NCBI RefSeq assembly: GCF_000368765.1
Contig: NZ_KB849655.1
Span: 1,896,001-1,960,000 of the forward strand
Reading direction: 5' to 3'
Length of the DNA: 64,000 nt
From: Acinetobacter junii CIP 64.5
Lineage (GTDB): Bacteria; Pseudomonadota; Gammaproteobacteria; Pseudomonadales; Moraxellaceae
A program made the position numbers and the translations under genes. The notes beneath the pieces are model-generated. The model saw nothing but the letters and a program-made list of their open reading frames with translations. It made no database searches and had not been told where the DNA came from. Numbering within the stretch: the first letter of the stretch is position 1; each line of letters begins with the position of its first letter. Positions 21,770 to 30,906 of this stretch are shown piece by piece.

Positions 21770-23527
21770 ATGCAACAATGGGCCAGATTTGCAATTCTTG
21801 GAGCCATGTTTGTTACCGCATATTTGCTAATTTTGGCTTGGCAAAAAGATTATGGTCATGCACAACCTGCTCCGCAGCAACAAGCAGCAGCAGTCACCAC
21901 GCATGAAGTATCTGCAGATTTGCCAAATGCTCAAAATGCAACAGCGGCTTCAGACTTGCCACAAGCAAATGTGACTGCATCACAAACCACAGAAAAGCCA
22001 TCTGTGAATCAGCAACTGATTTCTGTTAAAACGGATCTTTATCATCTTTGGATTAACCCAAAAGGTGGAGATATTGTCCGTGTTGAACTACTAAGCCATG
22101 ATGAAAGCAAAGACAGCGAAAAGCCGTTTGTTATGCTTGAAAGTGATGCGAAACGTACTTACGTCGCTCAATCCGGTTTAATAGGTTTGAATGGTCCTGA
22201 CAGTAGCCGTAGTGGTCGTCCGACTTATGATGTTGAAAAAACAACATATACTTTGGCTGATGCAAAAAGCATAACGACGCAGGATGGAAAAAAACAACAG
22301 GTCTTAACAGTACCTTTGGTTTTCAAAACACCTGAAGGCGTAGAGATCATCAAATCATTTACCTTCACGCAAGGTGATTATCCGATTACAGTCAAGCACC
22401 AAGTCATCAACCGTAGCCAGCAAAACTGGCAAGGTCAAATGTTTGGTCAGCTGAAACGTGATAATTCTGATGATCCAGGGAAGTCTTCTCAAGGTATCTT
22501 CACTTTGGGAACTTATCTTGGGGGTGCATGGGGCACGCCAGAGGAGCATTATAACAAGTTGAAATTTGAGAATTTCAATGATGAAAAACTGAATGTCGAA
22601 GCCAAAGGCGGCTGGGTGGCCATTGTTCAGCATTATTTCGTCAGTGCCTGGATTCCTGGGAATTTAAAACTGACACAAGCTGATGGCCAACCTTATACTG
22701 CCAAGCTGGAATCACGCCAGTCTACTGATGGTATGAATATCATCGGCTTCACCTCTCCAGTGATCAATGTACCTGCGGGTACCTCAATGGAAGTGGATGC
22801 GAAACTGTATTCAGGCCCTAAAATTCAGTCTGAACTTAAGGATTTGGCCGATGGTTTAAACCAGACGGTTGATTATGGCTGGTTATGGCCAATCGCCAAG
22901 TTATTGTTCCTGGGCTTGCAATTCTTCCATAACCTTGTGGGCAACTGGGGATGGTCAATTATCTTATTGACGATCTTGGTGAAGTTGATTTTATGGCCAC
23001 TTTCTTCGAAAAGTTATCGCTCTATGGCGAAAATGCGTGTGATTGCACCTGAAATGCAACGCATGAAAGAAGAGTTTGGCGATGACCGTATGCGTTTCTC
23101 TCAAGAAATGATGGCATTGTATAAGCGTGAGCAAGTTAATCCGTTATCAGGTTGTTTACCATTACTATTACAAATGCCAATTTTCTTGGCTTTGTACTGG
23201 GTATTGATGGAATCTGTAGAGCTACGTCACGCACCTTGGTTAGGTTGGATTCAGGATTTATCTGCGATGGATCCATGGTTTATTCTGCCGTTGATCATGG
23301 GTGTCACCATGTATGTTCAGCAGATGCTTAACCCACAACCAACTGATCCAATGCAAGCAAAAGTATTCCGTATCATGCCGATCATGTTCACGGTGTTTAT
23401 GTTGTTCTTCCCAGCAGGTCTCGTGCTTTACTGGATTGTGAACAACAGTATTACTATTTTGCAGCAATCGTTCATCAATAAAAGCGTTGAGAAAGATCGT
23501 CTGAACAAGTCAGAGTCAGCGTCTTAA
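21770..23527 (+). CDS. yidC: Membrane protein insertase YidC
   Basis: This inner-membrane insertase works with or without SecYEG. The 585-residue protein has the proteobacterial layout: an N-terminal membrane anchor, a Gln/Ala-rich linker (about 30-80), a large periplasmic beta domain, and the conserved C-terminal OXA1 core. The core includes WGWSIILLTILVKLILWPLS, the cytoplasmic helical hairpin (MQRMKEEFGDDRMRFSQEMM) and the last segments ending in FFPAGLVLYWIVNN. A strong terminator follows before mnmE. Confidence 0.97.
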   Translation: MQQWARFAILGAMFVTAYLLILAWQKDYGHAQPAPQQQAAAVTTHEVSADLPNAQNATAASDLPQANVTASQTTEKPSVNQQLISVKTDLYHLWINPKGGDIVRVELLSHDESKDSEKPFVMLESDAKRTYVAQSGLIGLNGPDSSRSGRPTYDVEKTTYTLADAKSITTQDGKKQQVLTVPLVFKTPEGVEIIKSFTFTQGDYPITVKHQVINRSQQNWQGQMFGQLKRDNSDDPGKSSQGIFTLGTYLGGAWGTPEEHYNKLKFENFNDEKLNVEAKGGWVAIVQHYFVSAWIPGNLKLTQADGQPYTAKLESRQSTDGMNIIGFTSPVINVPAGTSMEVDAKLYSGPKIQSELKDLADGLNQTVDYGWLWPIAKLLFLGLQFFHNLVGNWGWSIILLTILVKLILWPLSSKSYRSMAKMRVIAPEMQRMKEEFGDDRMRFSQEMMALYKREQVNPLSGCLPLLLQMPIFLALYWVLMESVELRHAPWLGWIQDLSAMDPWFILPLIMGVTMYVQQMLNPQPTDPMQAKVFRIMPIMFTVFMLFFPAGLVLYWIVNNSITILQQSFINKSVEKDRLNKSESAS

Positions 23528-23549
23528 TCTCGAACTTTTACTGAATAAA

Positions 23550-23583
23550 TCCGCTTAAGATGGTAATCTTAAGCGGATTTTTC
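23550..23583 (+). terminator. Intrinsic terminator after yidC
   Basis: A perfect eleven-base stem (TCCGCTTAAGA / TCTTAAGCGGA) with a six-base loop is followed by TTTTTC. Confidence 0.92.
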
Positions 23584-23608
23584 TTTGGCTGTTTTTTGGA
23601 TCTTTTAG

Positions 23609-24973
23609 ATGAACACTATGCAACATCAAACCACTATTGCGGCGATAGCTACTCCCTTAGGTCGTGGCGGTGTTGGCGTAATTCGTTTGTCAGGACCAAA
23701 AGCGTATGCGATCGCTGAACAACTTACAGCGAAAGGTTTACCAGCAGCTCGTATGGCTGGATTTCGTCAGTTCTATGATGCTGATGGTACGGTCATGGAC
23801 GAAGGAATTCTCTTATGTTTTCCAAATCCACATTCCTTTACAGGTGAAGATGTGGTGGAAATACAGGGACATGGTGGTCCTGTCATTCAAAATGCATTAC
23901 TTGCCCGATTACTTGACTTAGGTGCTGTAGCAGCCAAAGCAGGTGAATTTTCAATGCGTGCCTTTGAAAATGGCAAAATGGATTTAGTACAAGCTGAAGC
24001 GATTGCAGATTTAATTGATGCAAGCTCTCAAGCGGCCGCACGTTCAGCAGTTCGTTCACTACAAGGTGCGTTTTCCACCAAAATCAACACAGTATTAGAA
24101 AAATTAATTCATTTACGCTTGCATGTCGAAGCTGCAATTGATTTTCCAGAAGAAGAAATTGATTTCCTTGCGGATGGGAAGATTCTAGCATTGCTGGATG
24201 ATGTACAAAATTCAGTTAAGGCAGTACAACAATCTGCGCGTCAAGGTCAGTTGTTACGCGAAGGATTACAGGTTGTGATCGCAGGTAAACCAAATGCTGG
24301 TAAATCGAGCCTCTTGAATGCGCTCGCAGGACATGAGCGTGCGATCGTTACCGATATTGCTGGTACGACACGTGATGTGTTGCATGAAAAAATTAGTTTA
24401 AATGGGTTACCGATCACATTGACGGATACAGCAGGTTTGCGTGAAACAGGAGATATTGTTGAACGTGAAGGGATCCGCCGAGCAATCAAAGAAATTGAAC
24501 AAGCTGATCTATTGTTACTGGTTTATGATTTAAACCAAAACGATGATCCATTGTTGTTGGCTCAAGAATATTTTGCTGAACATTTAGAGCCGAAACGTTT
24601 ACTTTTAATTGGAAACAAATGTGATTTGACAGGACAAGCGGCCGAATTAAGCGATTATCAGGGCTTCCGTCATATTCGTGTTTCAGCAAAACAAGATATG
24701 GGTGTTCAGGCATTGATAGATGCGATTACAGCGCATGCTGGCTTCCAACCAGAAGAAGATACCTTTATTGCGAGAACTCGTCATTTAGACGCAATGAAGC
24801 GTACTCAGCGCTATTTAGCAGAGGCGCGTGAGCAACTCGTTGTGTTTAATGCAGGAGAATTGGTTGCTGAATCATTAAGACTTGCTCAAAATGCCTTGGG
24901 CGAGATCACAGGTGATTTTAGTGCTGATGATTTGTTGGGTAAGATTTTCGGTTCATTTTGTATTGGTAAATAA
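23609..24973 (+). CDS. mnmE: tRNA modification GTPase MnmE
   Basis: With MnmG, MnmE makes the cmnm5 modification of uridine 34 in certain tRNAs. The 454-residue protein has the N-terminal folate-binding domain (IAAIATPLGRGGVGVIRLSG), helical domain, G domain with GKPNAGKSS (about 226-234), DTAGLRETGD and NKCD, and the essential C-terminal CIGK. An alternative ATG lies three codons further in. Its natural terminator downstream has been split by an IS. Confidence 0.97.
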   Translation: MNTMQHQTTIAAIATPLGRGGVGVIRLSGPKAYAIAEQLTAKGLPAARMAGFRQFYDADGTVMDEGILLCFPNPHSFTGEDVVEIQGHGGPVIQNALLARLLDLGAVAAKAGEFSMRAFENGKMDLVQAEAIADLIDASSQAAARSAVRSLQGAFSTKINTVLEKLIHLRLHVEAAIDFPEEEIDFLADGKILALLDDVQNSVKAVQQSARQGQLLREGLQVVIAGKPNAGKSSLLNALAGHERAIVTDIAGTTRDVLHEKISLNGLPITLTDTAGLRETGDIVEREGIRRAIKEIEQADLLLLVYDLNQNDDPLLLAQEYFAEHLEPKRLLLIGNKCDLTGQAAELSDYQGFRHIRVSAKQDMGVQALIDAITAHAGFQPEEDTFIARTRHLDAMKRTQRYLAEAREQLVVFNAGELVAESLRLAQNALGEITGDFSADDLLGKIFGSFCIGK

Positions 24974-24985
24974 TAAAAAAGCCTA

Positions 24986-25842
24986 GGGTGTGTTGACACT
25001 TTTAGCTTAAAAAATAGCGAAGTAGTAAAATCAAATCGCCAAACCCAATTTTACTATTCGCTATGCCTCGTACCATGCTGACAGATCAACACTGGCAAAA
25101 GTTGAAAACTATTTTGCGTAATTTATCTATTCATCACAACTCAAATTTACGTAATTTTATTGAAGCTATTCTCTATAGAATTAGAACAGGCTGTCCGTGG
25201 CGAGATATTCCTTCCTATTTCGGTCAATCAAACTCTATTTTCAAACGTTTTAATCGTTGGTCAAGCAGCGGTAAGTTGCTTAGATTATTCAAATTATTAG
25301 CATCATGCCCCGATATGGAGTGGATTTTTATTGATGGCTCTCACGTACGTGCTCATCAACATTCTGCCGGTATAGCGAATCAATCCATTTCTAAAAGTGT
25401 AGGAGGAAACTCCTCAAAAATACATTTGATTGTTGATTCACATGGCAATCCTATTGATTTCATGATTACCGATGGCACTACACATGACATCAAAGTTGCA
25501 CCTGATTTAATAGCAACATTAGATTTAAAAGAGACAGAAGTGGTATGCGCAGATAAAGGCTATGATTCAGAACCACTGCGTGAGCAGATCAGAAAAACAG
25601 GAACAAAAGCGAATATACCAAAGAAAATAAATAGCCAATCGAACAATGATCATATGGACTGGTATTTATATAAAATCAGGCATTTAGTTGAAAATATGTT
25701 TTGTAGATTAAAACAATTTAGAGGGATAGCTACTCGATATGACAAGCTCAAAAGAAATTATCAAAGTGCTGTTGCCTTAGCCTGTATATTTTTATGGCTA
25801 CCTTTATAGGTTTAATTATGAACAGTAAATGTCAACAGACCC
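24986..25842 (+). mobile_element. IS5-family insertion sequence, copy 1
   Basis: This 857-base element starts GGGTGTGTTGACACTTTT and ends in the imperfect inverse of GGGTCTGTTGACATTT. It is flanked by a TA direct repeat. It has one transposase gene (25063-25809). Copy 2 at 30907-31764 is inverted, encodes the same protein, and is one base longer (an A-run of seven rather than six near the left end). The ends and TA duplication fit the IS427-type group of the IS5 family; the exact name needs ISfinder. Confidence 0.93.
25063..25809 (+). CDS. IS5-family DDE transposase, copy 1
   Basis: This 248-residue transposase catalyses cut-and-join of its own IS. It has an N-terminal DUF4096-like helix-turn-helix region (GCPWRDIPSYFGQSNSIFKRF) and a DDE core with IDGSHVRAHQH, ADKGYDSEPLREQI and VENMFCRLKQFRGIATRYDK. 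It is read as one frame, whereas many IS427-type elements need a frameshift between two frames. It appears intact and is identical in protein sequence to copy 2. Confidence 0.94.
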   Translation: MPRTMLTDQHWQKLKTILRNLSIHHNSNLRNFIEAILYRIRTGCPWRDIPSYFGQSNSIFKRFNRWSSSGKLLRLFKLLASCPDMEWIFIDGSHVRAHQHSAGIANQSISKSVGGNSSKIHLIVDSHGNPIDFMITDGTTHDIKVAPDLIATLDLKETEVVCADKGYDSEPLREQIRKTGTKANIPKKINSQSNNDHMDWYLYKIRHLVENMFCRLKQFRGIATRYDKLKRNYQSAVALACIFLWLPL

Positions 25843-25887
25843 TAGTTACTTTACAGGTAACTAGGCTTTATTCTTGTGTCAAAATTA

Positions 25888-27063
25888 TTAAGCTTCTTCT
25901 TGCTCCTCAACTTCCTCTTCTTTGACCATGTTCAGTGAAGTGGTTGAAACCGGCATCCCATCTTGGCGTGAACTTTTTAATTTAATTTGCAAGCGTAACT
26001 CATTGACAGAGTCGGCGTTACGCAATGCTTCATCGTAACTAATTGCACCTTCGTTATATAGATCAAACAAAGCCTGATCAAAGGTCTGCATACCTAACTC
26101 GCGAGATTTGGTCATGATCTCTTTGAGCACATGGAATTGCCCTTTCAAAATATTGTCTGCGATTAATGGCGTATTGAGGAGGATTTCAATGGCAGCTCGA
26201 CGACCTTGACCATCTTGAGTTCGCACGAGACGTTGAGAAATAATCGCTTTCATATTGGATGAGAGATCCATCAACAGTTGATTGCGACGTTCCTCTGGGA
26301 AAAAGTTAATAATACGATCCAGTGCCTGATTGGCATTGTTGGCGTGCAGTGTTCCCAAACATAGATGCCCTGTTTCAGCAAAAGCAATCGCATGTTCCAT
26401 CGTTTCAGTATCACGTATTTCACCAATTAAAATCACATCTGGTGCTTGGCGTAGCGTATTTTTCAACGCGTGATGCCATGTATGACAATCAACTCCAACC
26501 TCACGGTGCGTGATCATGGATTTTTTGTGTTTATGGACGTATTCAACAGGATCTTCAACGGTAATGATATGTCCAGCAGAGTTCTCATTTCGATGATCAA
26601 TCATGGCTGCTAAAGAGGTTGATTTTCCTGATCCTGTTCCGCCAACCACCAGTACCAAACCTCGTTTTTCCATAATCACATTTTTTAGTGATTCTGGGAG
26701 TTTTAGTTTTTGAAAGGTTGGAATTTCAGACGTAATGGTTCGAATCACCATGCCTATTTGTAATTGTTGTTTGAAAACATTGACCCGAAACCTTGAAACA
26801 TTCGGGACATTAATGGCAAAGTTACATTCCCAATCATTTTCGAAGTCTAGACGTTGTTTGTCATTCATTAAACTATAAGCAAACAACTTGGTTTTTTCTG
26901 CAGTAAGCGCTTGTTGTCCTAAAGGGCGCATCAAACCCTGTAACTTAATGCTAGGTGGGAAATCTGCGGTAATAAATAAATCAGATCCCCCATACTCAAC
27001 TACTTTAGTGAGCATATGAAACATAAAGGTTTTGGCTTCTTCTAATAATTCAGTGGTATACAT
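25888..27063 (-). CDS. pilU: PilT/PilU-family type IV pilus ATPase (PilU-like)
   Basis: This is a hexameric secretion-type ATPase that would power or assist retraction of type IV pili at the inner membrane, for twitching and DNA uptake. The 391-residue protein has Walker A GGTGSGKST (about 140-150), the Asp box EDPVEYVHKH, Walker B DVILIGEIRD and the His box TGHLCLGTLHANNA. The run KKSMITHREVGVD is closer to PilU than PilT. The C-terminus is strongly acidic (KEEEVEEQEEA). No pilT lies beside it, unlike the usual pilTU pair, so it could be a separate paralogue. The start ATG at 27063 follows TAGGTT. Confidence 0.85.
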   Translation of the reverse strand: MYTTELLEEAKTFMFHMLTKVVEYGGSDLFITADFPPSIKLQGLMRPLGQQALTAEKTKLFAYSLMNDKQRLDFENDWECNFAINVPNVSRFRVNVFKQQLQIGMVIRTITSEIPTFQKLKLPESLKNVIMEKRGLVLVVGGTGSGKSTSLAAMIDHRNENSAGHIITVEDPVEYVHKHKKSMITHREVGVDCHTWHHALKNTLRQAPDVILIGEIRDTETMEHAIAFAETGHLCLGTLHANNANQALDRIINFFPEERRNQLLMDLSSNMKAIISQRLVRTQDGQGRRAAIEILLNTPLIADNILKGQFHVLKEIMTKSRELGMQTFDQALFDLYNEGAISYDEALRNADSVNELRLQIKLKSSRQDGMPVSTTSLNMVKEEEVEEQEEA

Positions 27064-27442
27064 GGGTCAACCTAACGTAAAAACGAGACTAATGAGTGTT
27101 GTTTGTTGGAAAATGGTTCATCAAAAGAAAACATCTCCTTGTTTCTTTTAAATGAAGGACAACACGGTTTTTTGAATCATCAGATTATTTCAAAAAGCGA
27201 CTAAACGTTCTACTTTTAATGTATTTTTTGTTTTTATATCAATGTGCTGTGATAATTTTTGTCGCTTTTTTACTTCGCGTGTTTGTAAAAGTGTGATCCA
27301 TTTCAAATCGAATTTAGCGCTATGATGTTCCACGTGAAACATTGCTGTATTTAGTTCAAGTTTGGTTGTATCTCGGTAAGCTCAGCTACCCCTTAAACAT
27401 GATATGCGTACAATACGGAAAACCTTTTATTCGAGTTGCACT
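27064..27442. other. Intergenic region with a parS-like site
   Basis: This gap between the divergent pilU-like and dsbC genes is AT-rich and has no credible gene. It contains the parS-like site at 27326-27341 and must carry promoters for both neighbours, but no strong pair stands out. Confidence 0.5.
27326..27341. other. parS: parS-like ParB-binding site 3
   Basis: TGTTCCACGTGAAACA differs from the classical consensus TGTTTCACGTGAAACA by one base. It is the closest match in the window, in an intergenic region 6.8 kb from oriC. Confidence 0.92.
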
Positions 27443-28141
27443 ATGCTAAAAAAAATTGGAATGCTGGCTGTGTTGGGAGGAGTGTCTACCCTAGCAATGG
27501 CGAATGTTGAGACATTGAAAAGCAATTTAAGTAAACAGTATCCAAATATGGAGATCACAAATATCCAAAAAACAGAAATGTCAGGCTTGTATAGTGCCAA
27601 TCTTGATAATCAAATTATTTACTTGGATGAAAATGCACAACATATGTTCATAGGATCTATGATTCGCCTACAAGATCAGAAAAATCTGACCAAGGATTTA
27701 GTGCTCAAACAAAACTCTATTGATTGGAAACAACTTCCTTTTCTGGATGCAATTAAAACGGTAAAAGGTAGTGGTAAACGTCAGTTGGCTATTTTTTCAG
27801 ATCCGAATTGCCCGTACTGCAAACAGCTAGAAGCAGAACTTGATAAACTCAATGATGTGACCATCTATACATTTATTTATCCATTAAAAGCACAATCACT
27901 CACTGTATCTAAGCAGGTCTGGTGTGAGCAAAATCAAAGTGTAGCGTGGAAAAACTTGTTGCAAAAAAATGTTCAGCCGAAAGCAAAAACATGTGAAAAC
28001 CCAATTGAGAGAAACCTGAGCTTAGGACGTAAATTGGGTGTGAATGGTACACCAACGTTAATCTTTTCAAATGGTTTAAAAATGGTGGGTGGGCGAAGTG
28101 CCGCTGATATTCAAATGATTTGGAAAGAACTAGGTTTATGA
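27443..28141 (+). CDS. dsbC: Periplasmic disulfide isomerase DsbC-like
   Basis: This 232-residue thioredoxin-fold protein has a signal peptide (MLKKIGMLAVLGGVSTLAMA). It has the DsbC/DsbG layout: an N-terminal dimerisation part, then the catalytic domain with CPYC at residues 123-126 and the cis-proline loop GVNGTPTLIF. DsbC reshuffles wrong disulfides and is kept reduced by DsbD. CPYC is the usual DsbC active-site sequence. The frame is open to 27404, but that start would spoil the signal peptide, so I chose the ATG at 27443. Confidence 0.92.
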   Translation: MLKKIGMLAVLGGVSTLAMANVETLKSNLSKQYPNMEITNIQKTEMSGLYSANLDNQIIYLDENAQHMFIGSMIRLQDQKNLTKDLVLKQNSIDWKQLPFLDAIKTVKGSGKRQLAIFSDPNCPYCKQLEAELDKLNDVTIYTFIYPLKAQSLTVSKQVWCEQNQSVAWKNLLQKNVQPKAKTCENPIERNLSLGRKLGVNGTPTLIFSNGLKMVGGRSAADIQMIWKELGL

Positions 28142-28149
28142 CATCAGAT

Positions 28150-28179
28150 GCTCCCAATTCAAGTTAATGATTTGGGAGC
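28150..28179 (+). terminator. Possible terminator hairpin after dsbC
   Basis: An inverted repeat (GCTCCCAA / TTGGGAGC with a 14-base loop) lies nine bases past the stop. There is no T-run behind it, so its role as a terminator is uncertain. Confidence 0.4.
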
Positions 28180-28190
28180 TATCAGATTGA

Positions 28191-28442
28191 TTAGGTCTTT
28201 TTCATAATTAAATTATAAATAAACAGAATAATCACTGCCCCTATCACAGAAGCAATAAATCCTGCTGCTGAATTATCGCCATAAAGCCCCAACAGTCGGC
28301 CACCATAAGTCGCGAGTAAAGAACCTGCGATACCAAGCGCAGTCGTCACTATAAAGCCTGCTTTATCATTTCCTGGATGCAAAGCGCGAGCAATCAAACC
28401 CGCAAAGAAACCAACGACGATTGCTACAATCAGAGACCACAT
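28191..28442 (-). CDS. GlsB/YeaQ/YmgE-family small membrane protein
   Basis: This 83-residue membrane protein is of the transglycosylase-associated/stress family. It has three hydrophobic segments (MWSLIVAIVVGFFAGLIAR, a central glycine-rich segment, and AAGFIASVIGAVIILFIYNLI) and the typical RALHPG and GRLLGLYG turns. The biochemical role is unknown; expression in general stress is reported for relatives. The start ATG at 28442 has AAGGAG upstream; the frame extends eight codons further without support. Confidence 0.88.
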   Translation of the reverse strand: MWSLIVAIVVGFFAGLIARALHPGNDKAGFIVTTALGIAGSLLATYGGRLLGLYGDNSAAGFIASVIGAVIILFIYNLIMKKT

Positions 28443-28575
28443 TGTATTTTCTCCTTGTTTTAACATTAGTATTTTGTCTTATCCTGCTAGATTTCACCTT
28501 GAAATGTCTGTAGTCAATTGCCCACTTATGTCGTATTTTTGTGCAAAATTGAACAGTGTTTGATGAAAGCTCAAG

Positions 28576-28603
28576 CAAAAAAAAGGTACGCAAGTGTACC
28601 TTA
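28576..28603 (-). terminator. Intrinsic terminator after hpt
   Basis: On the minus strand, AAGGTAC, a short loop and GTACCTT are followed by eight T's. It lies about 70 bases beyond the hpt stop. Confidence 0.85.
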
Positions 28604-28669
28604 TCAATATTTAATCTGCTTTTAGTTATGACAGCATCGTTATTAAAAAATGCTAAGAACCTATGCCAA

Positions 28670-29197
28670 TTAAAGACCAATTTCTCCAATGAATGGGAGA
28701 TGACGGTACTTCTGATCGTAATCTAGGCCGTAGCCGACAATAAAACGATCTTCGACTTCAAAGCCTAAGAATTTCACTTCTAAATCAATTTCACGGCGTG
28801 ATGGTTTGCTCACCAGAGTACATAGTTCGATTGAATTTGGATTACGTGTTTTGAGCATTTCAACAACTTTGCTCAAGGTATTCCCAGAGTCAATAATATC
28901 TTCGACAACGAGGACATCTTTGCCGTTAATCTCACCATCGAGATCTTTTAATATTTTGACATCACGCGTGGAAACCGTACCACCGCCATAACTTGAAACC
29001 GTCATAAAGTCGAGTTCATGTGGCTTTTCAATTGCACGGCATAAATCTGCCATGAAAATGACTGAACCACGCAATAAGCCAATCAATACCAGTTCTTTAT
29101 CACTTTGAGCATAGTGTGCGTTGATTTTGTCACCAAGTTGTTTCACTTTGGCTTGGATCTCTTCACTGGAAATCATTACGCGCATTGCAACAGTCAT
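28670..29197 (-). CDS. hpt: Hypoxanthine phosphoribosyltransferase
   Basis: This purine-salvage enzyme converts hypoxanthine (and often guanine) plus PRPP to IMP or GMP. The 175-residue protein carries the PRPP-binding motif VLVVEDIIDSGNTLSK and the base-binding C-terminal part (DRFIVGYGLDYDQKYRHLPFIG). The ATG at 29197 has a TAGGAA site. guaD lies 216 bases upstream on the same strand; both act in purine salvage. Confidence 0.95.
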   Translation of the reverse strand: MTVAMRVMISSEEIQAKVKQLGDKINAHYAQSDKELVLIGLLRGSVIFMADLCRAIEKPHELDFMTVSSYGGGTVSTRDVKILKDLDGEINGKDVLVVEDIIDSGNTLSKVVEMLKTRNPNSIELCTLVSKPSRREIDLEVKFLGFEVEDRFIVGYGLDYDQKYRHLPFIGEIGL

Positions 29198-29413
29198 CGA
29201 TAGATTCCTAAAACTTTAAAAATGGGAAAATAAAAAAGGTGTTGACCTGCAACACCTCGAAATCTTGAGTTAATACGAGAATTTTAAAACAAAATGAATT
29301 TTCATGCATCTTTTGATGCTGATGAAAATGTATCATTTTGAGAGGAATGACTGTCTCGTCGAAGTAAGACAGCACATTCGATCGCCAATAAGAGAAGTCC
29401 TAAGCTTTTTGAA

Positions 29414-30739
29414 TTAAATGCTTTGGTTTTGCTGATAGGCCTTTTGTCCATAGATATAAGTCGCCTCAATATTGCGGTCATCGCCCATGGTAAATAGTGC
29501 AAACAAACTATCTTCGATGGATTTAGCACGTGATTGACGCAACTGTTGTAATGCCGTTGCTTTAAGATCAAGTACTACAAAATCCGCTTCTTTACCTACA
29601 ATAAAGTTACCCAGCTTATCATCTAAATCTAGCGCTTTTGCGCCGCCTAAAGTGGCATGGTACAACGATTCATATGCGGATAATTTATCGCCTTGTAGTT
29701 GTTGTACCTTGTAGGCTTCATTGACTGTTTGCAATAGGCTAAACGAAGTTCCTGCACCAATATCTGTACCGAGTCCAACTTTGACTTGCTGATCCCATGT
29801 TTTCTTTAAGGGAAATAAGCCACTGCCTAAGAACAAGTTTGATGTTGGACAAAAAGCAATTGCTGAGTTTGTATCATGCATACATTTCCACTCAGTATCC
29901 TCTAAATGTACACAGTGTGCGAAAACGGAGCGTTGACCTGTTAAACCATAGTGGTGATAAACATCAAGATAACCATTTTGATGAGGAAATAAATCTTTCA
30001 CCCATGCAATTTCATCTTTATTTTCACTTAAATGTGTGTGCACATACACATCAGGGAACTCTGCTTTAAGTTGCCCTGCTCGTTCAAGTTGTTCTGGTGT
30101 CGAGGTTGGTGCAAAACGTGGGGTAATCGCATAAAGTGCGCGACCTTGACCATGCCACTTCTGTATTAATGCTTTAGAATCAACATAAGCGCTTTCTGCG
30201 CTATCACATAGCGCTTCAGGTGCATGACGATCCATCATTACTTTGCCTGCGATTAAACGCATTTGGTGCTGTTCTGCGGCTTCAAATAAGGCATCAACAG
30301 ACTCTGGATGTACGGTACAAAAAACTAAAGCTGTGGTCGTACCATTTTTGAGTAGTTCATTAACAAAAAATTTGGCAATTTCTTGTGCATAGGCTTTGTC
30401 TTTAAACTGGATTTCTGTTGGAAATGTATAGGTATTTAACCAACTTAATAATTGTTCGCCATAAGCACCCACCATTTCAGTCTGTGGGAAGTGAATGTGC
30501 GTATCAATCATTCCAGGGATGATCAGTTGTTCTGGGTAATGTTGAATCTCAACATCTGTAGGAAGATGATCTTGAGCAGCTTCCCAAGGGCCAAACCAGC
30601 GAATTTTGCCCTGTTCAGTGATCAGAACACCATCCTCAATATAACGAACCTGCTCTGCGATCTCTGTCGCGTGTGAAACTATGTTTTGAATATCTAAGAA
30701 GCGACCACGAACAACCGTGATGGGAGTAGCCAAAGTCAT
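29414..30739 (-). CDS. guaD: Guanine deaminase
   Basis: GuaD deaminates guanine to xanthine and ammonia. The 441-residue amidohydrolase has the metal-binding motif DTHIHFPQTEMVG, then VHTHLSENKDEI, FAHCVHL and the aspartate in GLGTDIGAGTS, the set expected for zinc-dependent guanine/chlorohydrolase family members. The length is normal. It lies upstream of hpt on the same strand, which fits purine salvage. IS copy 2 inserted about 170 bases upstream of its start and may have displaced upstream regulatory DNA. Confidence 0.95.
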   Translation of the reverse strand: MTLATPITVVRGRFLDIQNIVSHATEIAEQVRYIEDGVLITEQGKIRWFGPWEAAQDHLPTDVEIQHYPEQLIIPGMIDTHIHFPQTEMVGAYGEQLLSWLNTYTFPTEIQFKDKAYAQEIAKFFVNELLKNGTTTALVFCTVHPESVDALFEAAEQHQMRLIAGKVMMDRHAPEALCDSAESAYVDSKALIQKWHGQGRALYAITPRFAPTSTPEQLERAGQLKAEFPDVYVHTHLSENKDEIAWVKDLFPHQNGYLDVYHHYGLTGQRSVFAHCVHLEDTEWKCMHDTNSAIAFCPTSNLFLGSGLFPLKKTWDQQVKVGLGTDIGAGTSFSLLQTVNEAYKVQQLQGDKLSAYESLYHATLGGAKALDLDDKLGNFIVGKEADFVVLDLKATALQQLRQSRAKSIEDSLFALFTMGDDRNIEATYIYGQKAYQQNQSI

Positions 30740-30906
30740 AACAACCTACAATTTTACTTTTTTCGGTTGATTGTACCTGATTTTGATCATTTTACTGGAT
30801 TGTTCTCATATTTTGACGCAGTAAAATGGATTGAAGTGAACTAATCATCTGAATCAATTCACTTTACTTTTAAGCTCAAATGAGTAAATTGTCAGCAATA
30901 ATTATA

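Larger units (their letters stand above)
24975..25870. terminator. Bidirectional terminator split by an IS insertion
   Basis: With the IS (24986-25842) and one TA copy removed, 24975-24985 joins 25845-25870 to make a perfect thirteen-base stem (AAAGCCTAGTTAC / GTAACTAGGCTTT) with flanking A- and T-runs. That is a normal terminator between the convergent mnmE and pilU-like genes. The insertion lies within the left arm. The right side still folds with eight pairs, using the last base of the IS, but on the pilU side the T-run is now replaced by IS sequence. Confidence 0.88.
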
